A stretch of 64,000 nt of DNA, from the NCBI GenBank assembly GCA_024734555.1, contig JANPWX010000217.1, positions 380,365 to 444,364 of the forward strand. Reading direction: 5' to 3'. Position numbers and translations under genes: made by a program. Origin of the DNA: Trochalopteron elliotii (taxonomy: Eukaryota; Chordata; Aves; Passeriformes; Leiothrichidae). Shown one piece after another: positions 14,701 to 29,812 of this stretch (position 1 is the stretch's first letter; each line of letters begins with the position of its first letter). The notes beneath the pieces are model-generated. The model did no database searches, was not told the DNA's origin, and saw only the letters and a program-made list of their open reading frames with translations.

Positions 14701-15790
14701 GGACAAATAAAGGTCAAATTTTACATCAATTTCTTTATCAAAATTTCTTCTATATCTCTGAATGACACTTCTGTTTGCTGTTCTGCTTGCATTTCCTAAG
14801 GTGCCATTACATGATGGTTTCTAAAGGATTGCCCTGTCATTTTGCTTTTAGGTTGTATTTGCAAGGTTGTGAGGGAGGGGACACGTAATGCAGGTGTAAT
14901 ATGAAAGTTCTGGTAACAAAATTTGCACTTTGTGAATCTGAACGTTTTTCTTGGATTGAAATTCATTCATTTCTAAACTAAGCTTTTCATTTGAATTTAC
15001 AGATGGCTGAAAGATCGAGAGTCTAGCATAAATCTGAGTTACCTGTTAAATGCTTCACATAAAAGAATGTTCATCTTGCTGCTTGCATTTTTCGATGTAA
15101 TTGATTCATGTTAAGAATGTAAGAGGGCACATGTGAAAATAGTGCATTTTAAATTTCTTTCTAGTGTAGACCATTATATGGGAAATATTCTCAAGACAAG
15201 AAATCATTTTTTTATTTCTCCATAAATGCATGAGTAGGTCCTTCTTGATCAATGACCAGTTGTATGGAAAGAGAATAGAAAAGTAAAATGTCTGCTTCAG
15301 AATTCAGACTGATACTTTCCTCACTTATCAAATTATCATCAAAGCATTAAAGATTTTGCTGTTCTTTTTAGAGTACAAGTAGATGAGTTAAAAGAAAAAC
15401 GTTTGAGGTTGATTAAATAACAAAAATACCAAATAGTTTCAACAAAGAAGAAAGAAAATTAATTCAGTGTGGCTTGGATTTTTGCATTTCTTTATCTGCA
15501 GAAGGATTGATTTGTGATCAGAAAGAGTGTTGTTTAAAACAAAATCTCTCAAGCTTTGAGAGATTTCAGAGTGGTTTCTGCTCTTCTTTTAGTTGCAATT
15601 TTTCCTGCTTTATTCACTCTTCTCTAGAGCAGAGATGCAAACTAATGTATGCTGATTAAAATTTATGCCAGTGTCATTTCATATAAGGTGACTTTAAAAT
15701 AAATACTATTAAAGAAATAGACTTAAGAAATTTAAACATAAGAAAAATATTTCTTTACTTACAAGGATAGTCAGGTACTGGTGTAGGTTT

Positions 15791-15935
15791 TCTGGGCAGT
15801 TGTGGAGTTTCCACACCTGAACATGGTCAGAGCTCAGCTGGCTGTGGGCCTGCACAATCTGCTCCAGTTCACCTTGCATTGAGCAGAGGGTTTAGAGTAG
15901 AGACCTCCAGTTATTAATAGTTCTGTAGTGTGGTG
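15791..15935 (+). mobile_element. CR1 LINE 3' end fragment
   Basis: This reads like the 3' end of a chicken-repeat-1 retrotransposon in sense orientation. It has a 'gcagttgtggagtttcca' block, a 'catggtcagagctcagctgg' block, 'ttgagcagagggttt', then 'gacctccag' and a degraded 'ttctgtag' tail like the CR1 terminal octamer repeats. Many mismatches suggest an old copy. No CR1 coding sequence is present. It lies about 350 nt before CASK exon 3. Confidence 0.65.
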
Positions 15936-16250
15936 AAAGTCTGTCTTCTGCATTTGGAGGTAATTCTGCAGTGTTGTTAAGTATTTAGGGTGAAAATCTC
16001 AGTGTAGTCTGCAACTGTACTTTAAAGAAACTTATATCTGTAAAGTTCTTCAGACTGTGACCAAGGATATCTTCTATTGTGTGAATTCAAGAATCTGTTA
16101 AGTTTTGAGATATATGTGAGTATTTGAATTAAGCATAATTAAATATCATCTTGTCAGTGTTCTTTATAAAGATTAATAAATTTATTAGAAATTTCAAATG
16201 TGGGCATCTTTCCAAACATTGTGTTCTAAACAGCTTGAATGTGTAGCTAA

Positions 16251-16385
<135 letters not shown>

Positions 16386-19093
16386 TAAGTTTCTCTCCTT
16401 GATTCTACCTTTCTGATGTTGTCTTTTGCTAAATAAAATCCTGAAAGTATGTCTGCTCATGCCTGTAGGTTTTGTAGCTCAGAGTTCTTGAGTGCTTTGA
16501 AAATATTCATTTCTGGCAAGTCCAGGTTGTCTCAAATAAAAAATTAAGTTGTCCCTCTATCTATGTGGTGAACAGGGATTTCTAAAGACAGGCATGATCT
16601 TTTTTGATGGCGCCAGGGTAGGAGGACAAATTGAAAATCTTCTGGTAGACATCACCTTTGGGTAACTGAGGGTATTTTGTTCCAGTTGTTTATTTCTTTT
16701 CCATGCTATTGCTTCTTTAACACTGCTTTTCTGTTACTAGATGAGAAAGTAAAGTTATTGGTGTATTTAAGTATCCTTGTAAATCACTATACTTGTTCAC
16801 ACTATATGAAAAGAGACTTTTGTCTAAAAGATTAATTTTGGAAGTTTGAATATAAGAGTTTAGTTGGAAGAGGGAACAAAATGTGACTTTTCAGCAATGG
16901 ACAGGTATTTTTATTTGACATCAAGAAACAAAGAAGAGGGGCAGCCCCAAAATTACCACATCCTTTCTTTGAGAGAAAATTGCTAGTTCTTCCTGAGTTA
17001 GGTTTTATCCAAATGAGAAGGATACAACCAGACATGTGAAATGGTCTTTTGTGCATGTTCTGTGTTTGATCTTCTTTCTCTCTTCTTTTTATGCTCCCTG
17101 TATATTCATTCCTAGTCAGTCTGGGCATATGTATTTGTATCTCTTAAATTTCTCTGATCTTCCTCCATTATATTTTCTGATGGATTGGAGCTGCTGATGT
17201 TGGAGTAACATCATACCAGTTAGTTAGGTAAAACTGGCTTGCCCCCTTAGAGCCAAGAATTTGATTTGAGATGTCCACATAAAAAATACCACATTTTCAC
17301 ATGTTTTACCATTGAGGTAGTAGAAAAGACAGAACAAAAAGATTAGATAAAGCAGAAAATTGTTGTTTGCAAGTCTTGTGCATTTTTTAGATGAGTTTAT
17401 AAACTTAGGTTTTGTGAAACAATTGTTCTGTGCTTTCCTCTTTGTACATTTTGATTCAGTACTGGCTTTCCTTTTTATTTTGAAAATCCCAAAGCATGGA
17501 CCAAGGGGCTCTAATTACCCTATTATGAAATAATTATGTACACCTTGGGTAGTCATACTCAAGTAATTAACAAGATTTTGAAATGGAAAAAAAGGGTTGC
17601 TTCTATTTTTACCATGCTGATGGCTCAGAAATAGGAGACAAAAGCAGTAATTATTTTTTAATGACAACCCTATTATAATTTATGTTTGTACACATAAAAA
17701 GCGAGTCTGAACAATTAGAATTACTACACAGATTCTGCACCTAACTTCAGGCCACATGAAAGAAGGAATTACAAAGCCAAATTATTTGAAGGATGATGAT
17801 TGTTTATCATATGTATGTCCTTGTCTACTTTGTACACAAAAATCATCAGTCTTTTGTAGCAGTGACAGAAAATGAGGCAGTAGGAACACCTGTGCTCAAA
17901 ATGTGGGAGGGAATAAAAGAGCTGTGGCAGGATGTGTTGTTGTGCTGGAGGGGATGCTTTGGTAAAGTGATTCAGCAACAGACTGTGTTTGTGTGGAGTG
18001 AGACTGCATTGTCTGAGTCTGAGCAGTTAGGGGCACACTCTGTAACTGTGACCACAAAAACAAACTTGGAGTTAGCAGAAAAGCATCTCTGTACATGCAG
18101 ATCATTCATTTCCCCCCATACTGCTTTCTGTTCATTGTGCTGTTATTGTAACCAGCTCAACTGATTCACAGCAGATTTCTGTCTGCAGTAATAAAATACA
18201 TTTCATTAGGGTCTAGTTACTCTGGAGTGGCCAAAAAGGGGAAGACAACACAGATCTGCAGAGGAGACTTAAACCCAGCTGTGATGAGTGATCTGTGGGC
18301 TGGCAGGTGCTTTCCATGAAAACTAAGGCAGGTCCAGCACATGAAATTCGTGGAATAACCAAACCTAAAACTTAGTGCCATCACTTGCACATAAATGAGG
18401 GATTGGTTCACTGCTGTTTCATAGGCTGTGAGCTGCATGGGGCAGCTGCTAGGAGGACCCTGAATATCTTGCCAAACATAGTGATACAGGAAAAGTACAA
18501 GTGAAATAAGTAAATGGAGCATTGTACCTGGTAACAACTGATTGAACCACTCAGGAAAACGTACAATATGTGCCAAATTTTGAAAGCTTATGTGAAAAGA
18601 AACATTTTAAAAATCAAACTGTGATTCACAGAAGCGCTGATGAACAGTAGCAATGAGGTTTAACGCCAAAAAATGAGCTCAGTTTTGAACCCCTTATTCA
18701 TGCACAAACTCAGCTCTCTAGAGTGGCCTATATCTCAGATTACCATTAGGCTGCATGGTGCTGCTGTAATAAATTGCACTGAAGCTGGTGGTCACTATAG
18801 ATGAAGTACATGTATAGAGTAGGAAGCTGACCCTATCCCAGAAGTCTTATTGCTAAGGTGAAAATATTTTAAAAGTATTTAGGTGCTACTGCATTACAAA
18901 TGAGAGGGGATCTACCTGTGGAAAATGATTTGCCTCACACATATCCCAGCTGCCTCCCCAGAGGGACTCTTTACTCTGAAAGAAATGATCCCTCGGAGGC
19001 TCTGGAGACACATCTGAAAAAGGCCAGCTCTACTCTCTATAATAGAGTTGCAATTTTCTTTCCCATTCTTGGTGTTATTTGCTGGCAGCTGAA

Positions 19094-19460
19094 CAGAATC
19101 ATGGGGTCATTTAGGTTGGAAAAAACCTCTTAAGATCATCAAGTCCAGCCATTAACCCAGCAGTGCCAAGTCCACCACTAAACCACGTCCCTAAACTCCT
19201 CATCTGCACATCTTTTAAATAACCCCAGGGATGGTGACTACACCATTAACCTGGACATCCTGTTCTCATGCTTGACAACCCTCTCAGTGAAGAAATTCTT
19301 ACTACTACCCAATGTAAACCTCTCCTAGCACAAATTGAGACCATTTTACCTTTTCTGATTGCTTTTGTTACCTGATAGAACAAACTGACCCTGCCCTGGC
19401 TACAACCTCTTTCAGGCATTTGTAGAGATTGATGAGGTCCTCCACAAGCCTCCTGGTTTT
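19094..19460 (-). mobile_element. CR1 LINE 3' end fragment
   Basis: On the + strand this opens with 'cagaatcatggggtcattt' and 'aggttggaaaaaacctct', followed by 'aagatcatcaagtccagcc', 'agggatggtgactacacc' and 'tgaagaaattcttactacta'. These blocks are the reverse complement of a CR1 3' end, so the element lies in - orientation. It covers about 370 bp with a deletion near 19240-19275. It is typical of avian genomes and supports the bird assignment. Confidence 0.85.
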
Positions 19461-20363
19461 ATTTGGAATACTGTTTTCTTTGTGGTATACTAGTGTCACT
19501 TAATATTCTATTGCTTATTACATTTTTCCTAATGGTCGTTGATTTTTATTAATGAGAATACTTTGAGAAGGGTCAGAGCTGCTTGCAATATTTCTAGAAG
19601 AAAGCAAATACTCATTTTGAAGGGTCTGAAAACTAGATTTTAGACTCAGGAGTACACTGTTTGCAGTTTATCCTCAGTATATATGGACTGATAGTATTTC
19701 CATGTTGAAAAGCTCAGATACAGATACAGGAGCAGTGAGTGCATTCCAAATACCTTGATATCTGGTCATTTGCAGAATATTGTCTCACCACTCTACATAG
19801 GGGGGTTTGCATTTTTTTGGTGCATTCTAAGAGAGATTTATATCTTGGGACAAACTGATCTGTTAAGATTTAGCAGTCAGGGTGTATATATAAATATAGT
19901 TGTATACATATAACTTTGCCATTTAATGTAGCTAACATGTAAAAATGCTTCAGGTTAAAAATCTCAAATTCATAAAAGCAGTACTTCCCAGGGTTGCAGT
20001 TGGTTTATTTGAGGTAAATGAAGATGGCAAGTACATAAAAACTGTCCAGGGATGAAGGGGGTGAAGGGGAAAATGCCATCGTGCACGAGCCTTGAATATA
20101 CATGGTACAAAACCCAGTAAACTCAGTTATGAGCAGTATGTCAGCTCTGAATTTTTTACCTTGTTTTTATTAAGTAATAATTCAGTTCCCTAAATGAAGC
20201 AGTGCTTCTGAAGCTTTCTCATTCTTCATCAATAAATTAAATTGTAGGCTACATCCTATTAAGTCTGCAAATTCAAAGCTATCATACCCCAATATGAAAA
20301 CACAGATCTCTTATGCAGTATGCTGTCTGTGTGCTCATGGCTGGTGTCAGAGCAGATTTCTCT

Positions 20364-20490
20364 GTGTGTATATATATAAAATATTACATTATATATAATA
20401 ATTATGTATTATATATAATAATTATGTATTATGTATTATATTTATATTTACTTATTGTATATATGTATAAAATATGTATATATTTAAAAC
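20364..20490. repeat. AT-rich tandem repeat
   Basis: A low-complexity tract made almost only of A and T with TGTA steps. Within it a 20-bp unit (ATATATAATAATTATGTATT) occurs twice without mismatch at 20391-20410 and 20411-20430, followed by decayed partial units. It is likely length-polymorphic. No regulatory role is visible. Confidence 0.8.
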
Positions 20491-22954
20491 ATATTGGTCC
20501 CTCTCAGTTCATGTCCCTTCCGTGAGCTCCCTCTGCTGGTGTCAGGGAATTCTCTCAGGTTACAACTGTGTTCTAATTTTTCCCAAAATTATTTGCATCA
20601 TCCACTTATGTCTTCAGCATGAATATATTTGTATGTTTACTTCAGTGGATTTTAACTTACCTGTTTTTCTTTTTTTTTTTTTTGTGGTTTTCGCATGCTT
20701 ATGCTGATAGTTGCAAACCCTTGAGACTTCCTGAACTTTAATTGTGTCAATATTCCAAAACTTTATTGCTGTTATATCATACAAGGCTCTCAGTTTCTGC
20801 AAAGTCATCTTGTAAGTGGTTGAGCTATTGCTGAGTTTTTAAGTCTGTTGGTTCACTGAATTTTCTGGGATTTCTTATAACTGAGGTTGACTCTTTCAGC
20901 CTCAGCTAGACAAAAGTCTCATGATTTTCAGGTAAAATTCAATATCACATACTGAATATATTGTATCACATGGAGAGATACAAGCCCTCTTTTCACATGA
21001 ATCAAAATCTACTCTTTAAAAGAAAGATTTTTGTCTTGAAAAAATAGTCAATTGAAGTCAGAGATTAAAGTATACCTGACTCATATTATTGCCTGGGAGG
21101 CCAGCAGAGTTCATCTTAATGGAGTCAAACATATTTGCCAAGAAGAAATTCAAACTGGCACTTGCTGGTACAAAATTTCAATGAAAAATACTGTTATATG
21201 TAAGTGTGAGGTAGAAATACATGTTAAAAGACCATGCTGATTATTAACACCTTGTATAAAAGGTGTTAAAAAGTTAATGTGAAAACATTATACTCCTCCC
21301 TCCATGTCTCAGAAAGTATTAATGATGCTAAAAAGCTTGAGTGCCTCTGGATCTTTAATTTCACTGACTTGTTATAAAGTACAGAAAATTAGTCTTCTAA
21401 AAGGTTCTACTGCTTCATGAGAATGACATCTTCTTATTTTTGGTAGCTGATCATACATTTTGTATATTCTACATTTGAGAAAGGGTTGAGAGGGTGACAT
21501 AAGGGATTTTTTTCCAGTGAGCCAGTGAATTCCAGGTTTATGCTGCTCTCTGAACCTGCCCATGGCTGCTGTGTGGACTCTGTGATATTTCTGAGTGATA
21601 TTTAGCCCTGTGTGCAGACCTGGTGTCAGGAGTTGTGCAAGACAGAAAAACTGCTGGGAAAAAGACCTACAGGGAAATATATTGATGCAGTGAAGAGCAG
21701 ATGTGGTTTGGCAATATGGGGTTCTTTGCACTCTTCAGTGTGCTTTTCTTTTGGTCACCAGTCCCTCTTAGAGTTGTCAGTGCTCCTATCCAGATGATAC
21801 TGTATTTTACATGAGGGAGATCTTTGGGATTGATTTGGGAATTAAAGCTTCTGCACATGGCTTGTGACTCCCTAAGCAGAAGTTTGGCATTGCAGGTATG
21901 TAACAAAGCAGAAGTGATGCTGATATTCTGAACAGCTTACTGAAACAGCCCTGGGAATGTTGGCTGTCCAGATGCCCTGGAAATTCTGCCTTTTGGGTTT
22001 TTTCCTCCTTGATTCTTTGTGGAGAGTAAAAAGAAAAGGTGTGAAGGCTGAAAATGTCATGTTACATTCAATATTTTTGCAAGTGCCTTATTAAACATGA
22101 GTTATGTGATTTTTATTGTTCCTGTTAATTCTTTTTACTCTCTTCTTGCCCCATCAGGTTGTGAACATGTCTAGATACCAATCTACCCTAGGTCCCTTTC
22201 AGGAGAGGGAAAAGGTGGGCAGTACCAGGCTGCTTTCATTTTAGAGAAATGGCAGCCTGATTTCAGACTAAGATCTATGAATATATCTGCATCTAAAATG
22301 TAATGCTGCTCATTATGGGAAGTTAGATGATCAGAAAGATGAGGGAGAAGAGGAAAAAGGTATCAAGTTTCAGAGCTGGTGATACAGTATGTGGGCTGTC
22401 AGTGCTCTCAGGTGTCTATGAGCTGTAAAATCTCTTGGCTGCTTAATTATCCAGAGGAGAATGCCAACTGGCAAGACTGTACTGTATTTCTGGAGTATTT
22501 TTTAAAGTCTTCATTTAAAATTCAAATTGAATAACATTTTTTTTTATATACTACAGTCGTTAGTATAGAGTTGCACTTGTAATGCTTATAAGAACACACT
22601 TTACCTAGTATCAGGAGCTAATTGTTAAATTGCAGTGTCCTCTTTGCAGGGCATTGACTTTTCTTGCACACCTTGTTCAATGAGCAGTTTAAGCAATAAA
22701 GTAAATGTTTGCTATTGGCAATGCTTTAAGAGAACTGTTACATGACTTGAGGGATGTAAAATGGTTAACCTGTGGCAAGCCATTTTCTATTATATTACCC
22801 ATTAAATGCTGTTTTAGTGAGTAATGCACTGTACTTGTATCTAGACTGCTTTATGTAAAATTTATATAAGGGAAATAAATAGATTTTTTAAGCATTTTTA
22901 TGTAATTGATTGTAGTTACCAGTTTTAAGCATTTTTGCTTCTTTTTACCTGCAG

Positions 22955-23032
22955 TATGGATGGAGCAGACCTGTGTTTTGAAATTGTGAAGAGAGCAGAT
23001 GCTGGATTTGTCTACAGCGAAGCCGTAGCCAG
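22955..23032 (+). CDS. CASK: CASK exon 4 (kinase hinge)
   Basis: This 78-nt exon encodes residues 93-119. The initial T completes Phe93, giving Met-Asp-Gly-Ala-Asp-Leu-Cys-Phe-Glu after the hinge, then [16 protein letters not shown] and AG of Ser119. This is the hinge linking the kinase lobes and helix alpha-D. The region belongs to the CaMK-like domain, which in CASK also docks Mint1 and liprin-alpha. Acceptor is TTTTTACCTGCAG and donor GTATTT, the latter weaker than its neighbours. Phase is 2 to 2. The residues match the mammalian protein as I remember it. Confidence 0.97.
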
Positions 23033-24453
<1,421 letters not shown>

Positions 24454-27400
24454 TAATGCAAACAACTGAATTTCAATTTCTATAATTTAGGGAAGGGAGA
24501 AGCTGTAGAAAAGGAATCTCTGTTTGCTGAGTCTGTCTTTACTCTTATTGTGTCATGTAAGATTAAAGCCCACCCTAAATTCCATCAATATAGAACATTC
24601 AGGAGGTCTGTATTCACAAATGACACATGCATTTGATTACAACTTGCTTTGAAAGTCAGTTTAATTTCTAGTCTTTGAATATTCATAGAGAATCTGCTTG
24701 CATTTTTTTTCTTGTTAGGAAAATGTGTATATAAATTAATTGCATAAATTAAACTGGAATTGGTAGTTTATTGTCATCAATTTGACAGCATAATAACAGC
24801 CCTCATTCACACTAAGATTTCAGAGAGATGCACACGCTTAAATGCTACAATGTTAGTAATATTATCTACTTCTTGGAGACAATCCAATAAACATTTATTA
24901 TTATGAAAACCTTCTTTAATATAAATAAATTTGGGAGGAGAAATGCAGTGTTTAAGACCAGTGTATGTATGTACCTATTGGTTTTGATCTGGTAAACTTT
25001 GTACTGTTTCCATGGATATTTATGGAAGTAGTTTATCCCAAAGTATTTTAATGTAAGTAGCTGGAAGTTTTAACCCAAGTGGGCTTGACTCTCTTCAATT
25101 TGAATATGCATATTCTTTGGTAATGTCATTGCCTAAAGTAGCTATTCCCACTTCTCCAAGAGTTTGGGTTCATCCAAAGTGAGTCAAGCACTGTAGGAAT
25201 TAAGGAAAATTCTAGCAAGCTCTGGTGGTGCAGTTTGAGAAGTGACTCTTGGATTTTAGTGAATAGAGAAGATTGAGAGAGGGTGAACTGTGCTTCAAAC
25301 TCCTGCAGGTGACCTGTGAGGGGAGAGAGTACAGACACTGAACTGGTGATTTTTATGAGGAGTCATTTGGTCTTCTGTACCCAGGCATTGCAGACCATTC
25401 CCAGCCTCTTACTCCTTTCCTTTTACAATCAAGAAGATTATTATGTTAACAGGCTTTCTTTCTGAGTTTGGTGTCTTAATAGTCATTTCTTAAAACAGAT
25501 GCTAAAAATGGGCTCTTAATTGCTGGTAAAATCTCTCATCTTGTTCTGTGTTGAAGATTCTAGGTACTTTTAATTGTTGGGTTTTGGTACTACGTGAATT
25601 TCAGACTTAAAGTCATCTTTATGGTGCTGTGTCTTCATGAAAGCTCCACTTGTTTTTCTTGGACCATATTCTTGAAAAAAACCACCAAGTTTTAGCTTCA
25701 AGGGCCTCTGAGGGAGGCCTGTTTCACTGAGGGTAAAGTGGGAATTCATTTTAGTGCTTATCCTCTCTCTCAGAACCTCAGAATCACAGGGTTTTTTTAT
25801 AAATACCATCCTTAGAAATGAACCTGTTCAGATAACATGGGTTAGGAGAAAATGTCTAAGGTATCAGTCTAAAGCAGTGTAAACCAACAGTGTTTTGTTT
25901 CAGCAAAAGCAGTGCAGAGCTGTAGGGTTTGGAAGTAGAATACATTAAACTGACTGCAGTATCCAGGCTCTAGATGTCACTGTAGACATTGTTCTGAAAG
26001 GAAGTAGACTAAATGACCACTTCAGAAATTACCTGAATGTGTGAAAGTGAAATGCTTTAATAAAATCTGTAAGGTTGATATAGTCAGGCTACATTTTTCT
26101 CCCTTTTAGACTTTCTGTGAATGTTATTTTGAAATGTAAAATGCTTGGTCGTTTTCTGCTGCACAGGAAAATTGGCACCCTATAGCCCATGTAAGGTTTA
26201 GGTGTCTTTCAGCTCTTTTTGTGCTCCATTAGCTCCTGGCTGATTAGGAAGTTAGACAGTTTTGAGCAGACAAAATTAAAGTTTGCTATTGTTTGGTGCC
26301 AGAAACTTAACCTGACTTTTCCAAGTGACTCCAGCCTGGGACAAGCTCCCTGTGCCCCACATTCACCTCTGATGACAGAATCAAAAAGTGAAAGCTTTCA
26401 CAAGAATGCCCTGCAGTTGTCCTAATTGCTGTCACTGCTCTGTGAGACCAGATGTTTCTTGAGCCTGTGTACATCATTTGACACCCTTCAGCATTGCTTA
26501 AAGGCTTTATAATCAGTGAAAATGACACATTTCCTTCACCCTCAGTTAAGGTGATCCTGCAATGCTTGGAAGCTGGATCATGTAGTAACGAAAACAGAAG
26601 ATGCAGAGAGGTAGAAAACTCAAGACACCTGTGCATCAGAAATGTGAATGTCATGAACTTTGTCCCTTACCACAGCATTTGTTCCTGTTCTGGTGACCTA
26701 CTGATAGAGGACTCAGCCATTCCATTTATTCTGTCATAACCTTGCTGTGTCAGGAATATCCAGAAGATGGCTATCGAAAGTAGCAGCATTGAAAGGGAGT
26801 CTTTTCTGTTACCAAATGTCATTACAGAGCAGTTTATGTACAGAGAAATCTTCATGTGAGAGAACAGCAAAAGGGAAAGGGGAGGGATGTGGGTTTTAAA
26901 TGAGATTCTTGTTTTTTCCTGTAAAACACTCGCTGCAATTTGAGCCATTTGTTACTGGCTTATTTTTGCAATAACTTTAACAGAATGATTTTTATCAGTA
27001 AAACGTCAAGAGGTTTTGAAATCTTTTGTGAGCCTCTATTGTTATGTAAAATTTTCCATAGTTGCAAAAATCTTGCCATAAAAATACCTTTTAATATAAC
27101 TGATGTAAGAGTAATTTAATCACATCAAGAGCTTTAGTTTCTGGGGTTTTATCCTTGACTCATTCCAAGCACTCCAGCTTTTTTTTGTGATTTCCACACA
27201 GTTTGAGTATCTGTATGTGTTACTGATTAGCAAATTGGTGTACAGCTGGGGTCAGGGTGAGCCTGTCAGCAAAATGCAGACATCCAAAATTTTAATTATG
27301 GCTTTATCTTGGTAGGTATGAATGCTTGTTTCCTACATGTGATCATCTAAATAGATAAACCTGCTAAAGCAAAAATACACATATTCTGCCTTCATTGTCA

Positions 27401-29647
27401 TTAAGATTCAGTTCAATACTTCTGTGACTTGAGAGTCAAAACCAGGGAGTTTCTCCAGGGAATGGGACCAAGCATTACACTCTGCACTGTGTGTCATATA
27501 CACATCTGAGCTGGTCCAGGTGACCTGAGACTTGATCTGTGGATAGATTTGCATGGTGCTTTTTGCACTATACAGAACTTAACCTGTGATATGAATTCTG
27601 AGAGTGCACTCATTTACCACTTCTGTCTTTCACTGCCTGAACGGCTTGTAGCTCAGCATTTCAGATTTTGCTGGTAGAATTCAACACTCTTACACTTCTG
27701 CTTTTAGCCATATCTAAAAAATGAGTTAAAGTAGTATATATGTGTTTGTGTGTATGTAACCGTATATTCGACTATTTAAAAAATGACCAGAATAGAATCT
27801 GTTCTTTAAGACCATCTTCCATTTTCCATCTTTGAATACCCAGAACAAGAAATCTGTTGCAGGTTACTTTCCTTCCAGTCTTTTCACTTTGAAACTTTTA
27901 TGCTTTCTGAGGAACATTCAGTAATAATTGGTGTTTTTTCTGTATTTTCTACAACTTACTAGATCCTTGAGATCCAGTAGCAACTTCTTGGTGAGGATTT
28001 TGTTACATATTAAATAGTTAAAAAGTGATTAAGGCTGCAAAACCACTATGAAAGGTGCAACTGAAGTGTCCTGCCTGGCCACATCTTTTTCTGAGGAACA
28101 CTTCCTCAGTCAATGTACAAATTAAAAGACTCTAAAACTGAAACTTTCAGTATTTTTTCTCTGTGTTTCGTCAGGCAATGCTGTTTCCCCCCTGCTTATT
28201 TTCACTCCTGTGCCTCTGCTTCCTATCTCAAGGTCCCCATGCTTGTTTTGTCCAGCCCTTTTCCTAGTGACCTGTTAGTATGTTCAGAAGCAGTTTTGCT
28301 GAGAAGTGTATTTATTCTGCTTGGCCTGCCTGCAGTTGAACATTCACAATCTTTCTGGTCACTAACTTTATATGTTTCAGTCGTTTGCTCACACAGTCAA
28401 AAAACTGTTGTCTTCTCATGGATGAGCTGACTTCCCAATGCAGCACATTTGAATGGCTTAACCAAAAATTTGACAGACACTTGGGGACTCTAAACTGCTT
28501 TGCAATCCAGGTGCTGTGCCTGTTTGCCTTATGATTTTGTGTTCACTGCAATAGAAATGAATTGATTTATTGTTTTTTTCATTAAACAATTCACATGTCA
28601 CCTGCTAACTTCTGATTTTGGCACCAGCATGTCTAAGCAATGCAAGAAGTGTGCCACATAAGCTGTGTTTTGGTTTAGTGTTTTTCTAACTCTCCTTCAT
28701 GCCTTTAAGTTTTGGGGAATTTTTCCTCCATGAACTCTTCTGTCAAGTGCTAGACCAATGCAGGACTCAATTTGTAGTTTCTCAAAATGCTTTTGCTGCA
28801 CAAAAGCTTTTCCACTATTTGAAACAAGAAAAACTTGGATGCAGTTAAGAACTTCAAAGGACATCATCTTGGGCAGATTACATAGAAGGAAAGTCAGGCA
28901 TATGTCATTTTTTGGTGCTATGTAGAAGTGTTGGAGTGGGATCTTGCTAAGAGCCTGTCAAAAAGTTACATTTGATTAGTAGTTCCCAAAGTTTCATTCA
29001 TTTTTTTGCTTTTTTGATAAGCACTGGGGAACAAGTGGTTGTGACTAGAAAAGTGTAGGAGGAATGACTTCAGCCTGTGCTGCCCTTAAAAACTATGATA
29101 AGAGGAACAACCCCAGGCAGGCATTGTTGGTTATTGACTGTTGCCTGTGTGAGATAACTGCAGCTACATTCCCTATAAAATGTACTTCAGAAAGGACAAA
29201 AGTGGTGGGGTTTGGGTTTGTGTCTGTGCAAATTAGAAGAGCACTTTGGTAGTGAACAGCTCTGCTCACCCAGACTTGCAGCTGATGATCTAAATGCAGT
29301 CCTGTCAGCAGCACTTTGCCACCTGGAAAACTTTGCTCAGTTCTGTCTTGCTGCAGTTACCTGGCTGTTGGATGTGTAGCACAATTGTGGTTCAGCCATC
29401 CCAAGGAAAATGTCTGTGCCTTGTTCAACCTTCTTGTAAAGGAAACCTGTGTCCAAAACTCTTACTGATAACAAGAGAGAACTGGGTCCTCAGCTTCAGC
29501 CTAGTTTTTGCCTTCTTCCTTGACTTTTTAGGTAAAAGGAACTGTGCACAGATCAAATTTAAAATGTCTTTTGTATTATGTGGATGAATGGGTATTACAC
29601 TGTTCACTGTACAAACTCCTTGGATTCATTTGGATATACACATTGGA

Positions 29648-29776
29648 TTTATTATGGCTAATGTTGGTGTAACAAGCAAGATGGCTTGAAAAGAAAATAG
29701 AATATGTTACTATTTTATTTAAATATTTACTGTTTTAGATCAGACCCTGTCTAAAGGTAGTTAAAATTAGTTTATT
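29648..29776 (-). terminator. GPR82: GPR82 candidate poly(A) signals (three AATAAA)
   Basis: Read on the - strand, AATAAA occurs at 29776-29771, 29719-29714 and 29653-29648, about 36, 93 and 159 nt after the GPR82 stop codon. Any of them would give a very short 3' UTR. The sequence is AT-rich, so chance matches are possible and longer 3' ends cannot be excluded. Confidence 0.4.
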
Positions 29777-29812
29777 ATTATTTGTAGTCTATGAAAATCT
29801 CTCCACATTCCT

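Noticed and set aside
17793..18164. 123-codon open frame in CASK intron 3
   Set aside because: No recognisable domain, splice context or upstream regulatory signal; it is expected by chance in 64 kb.
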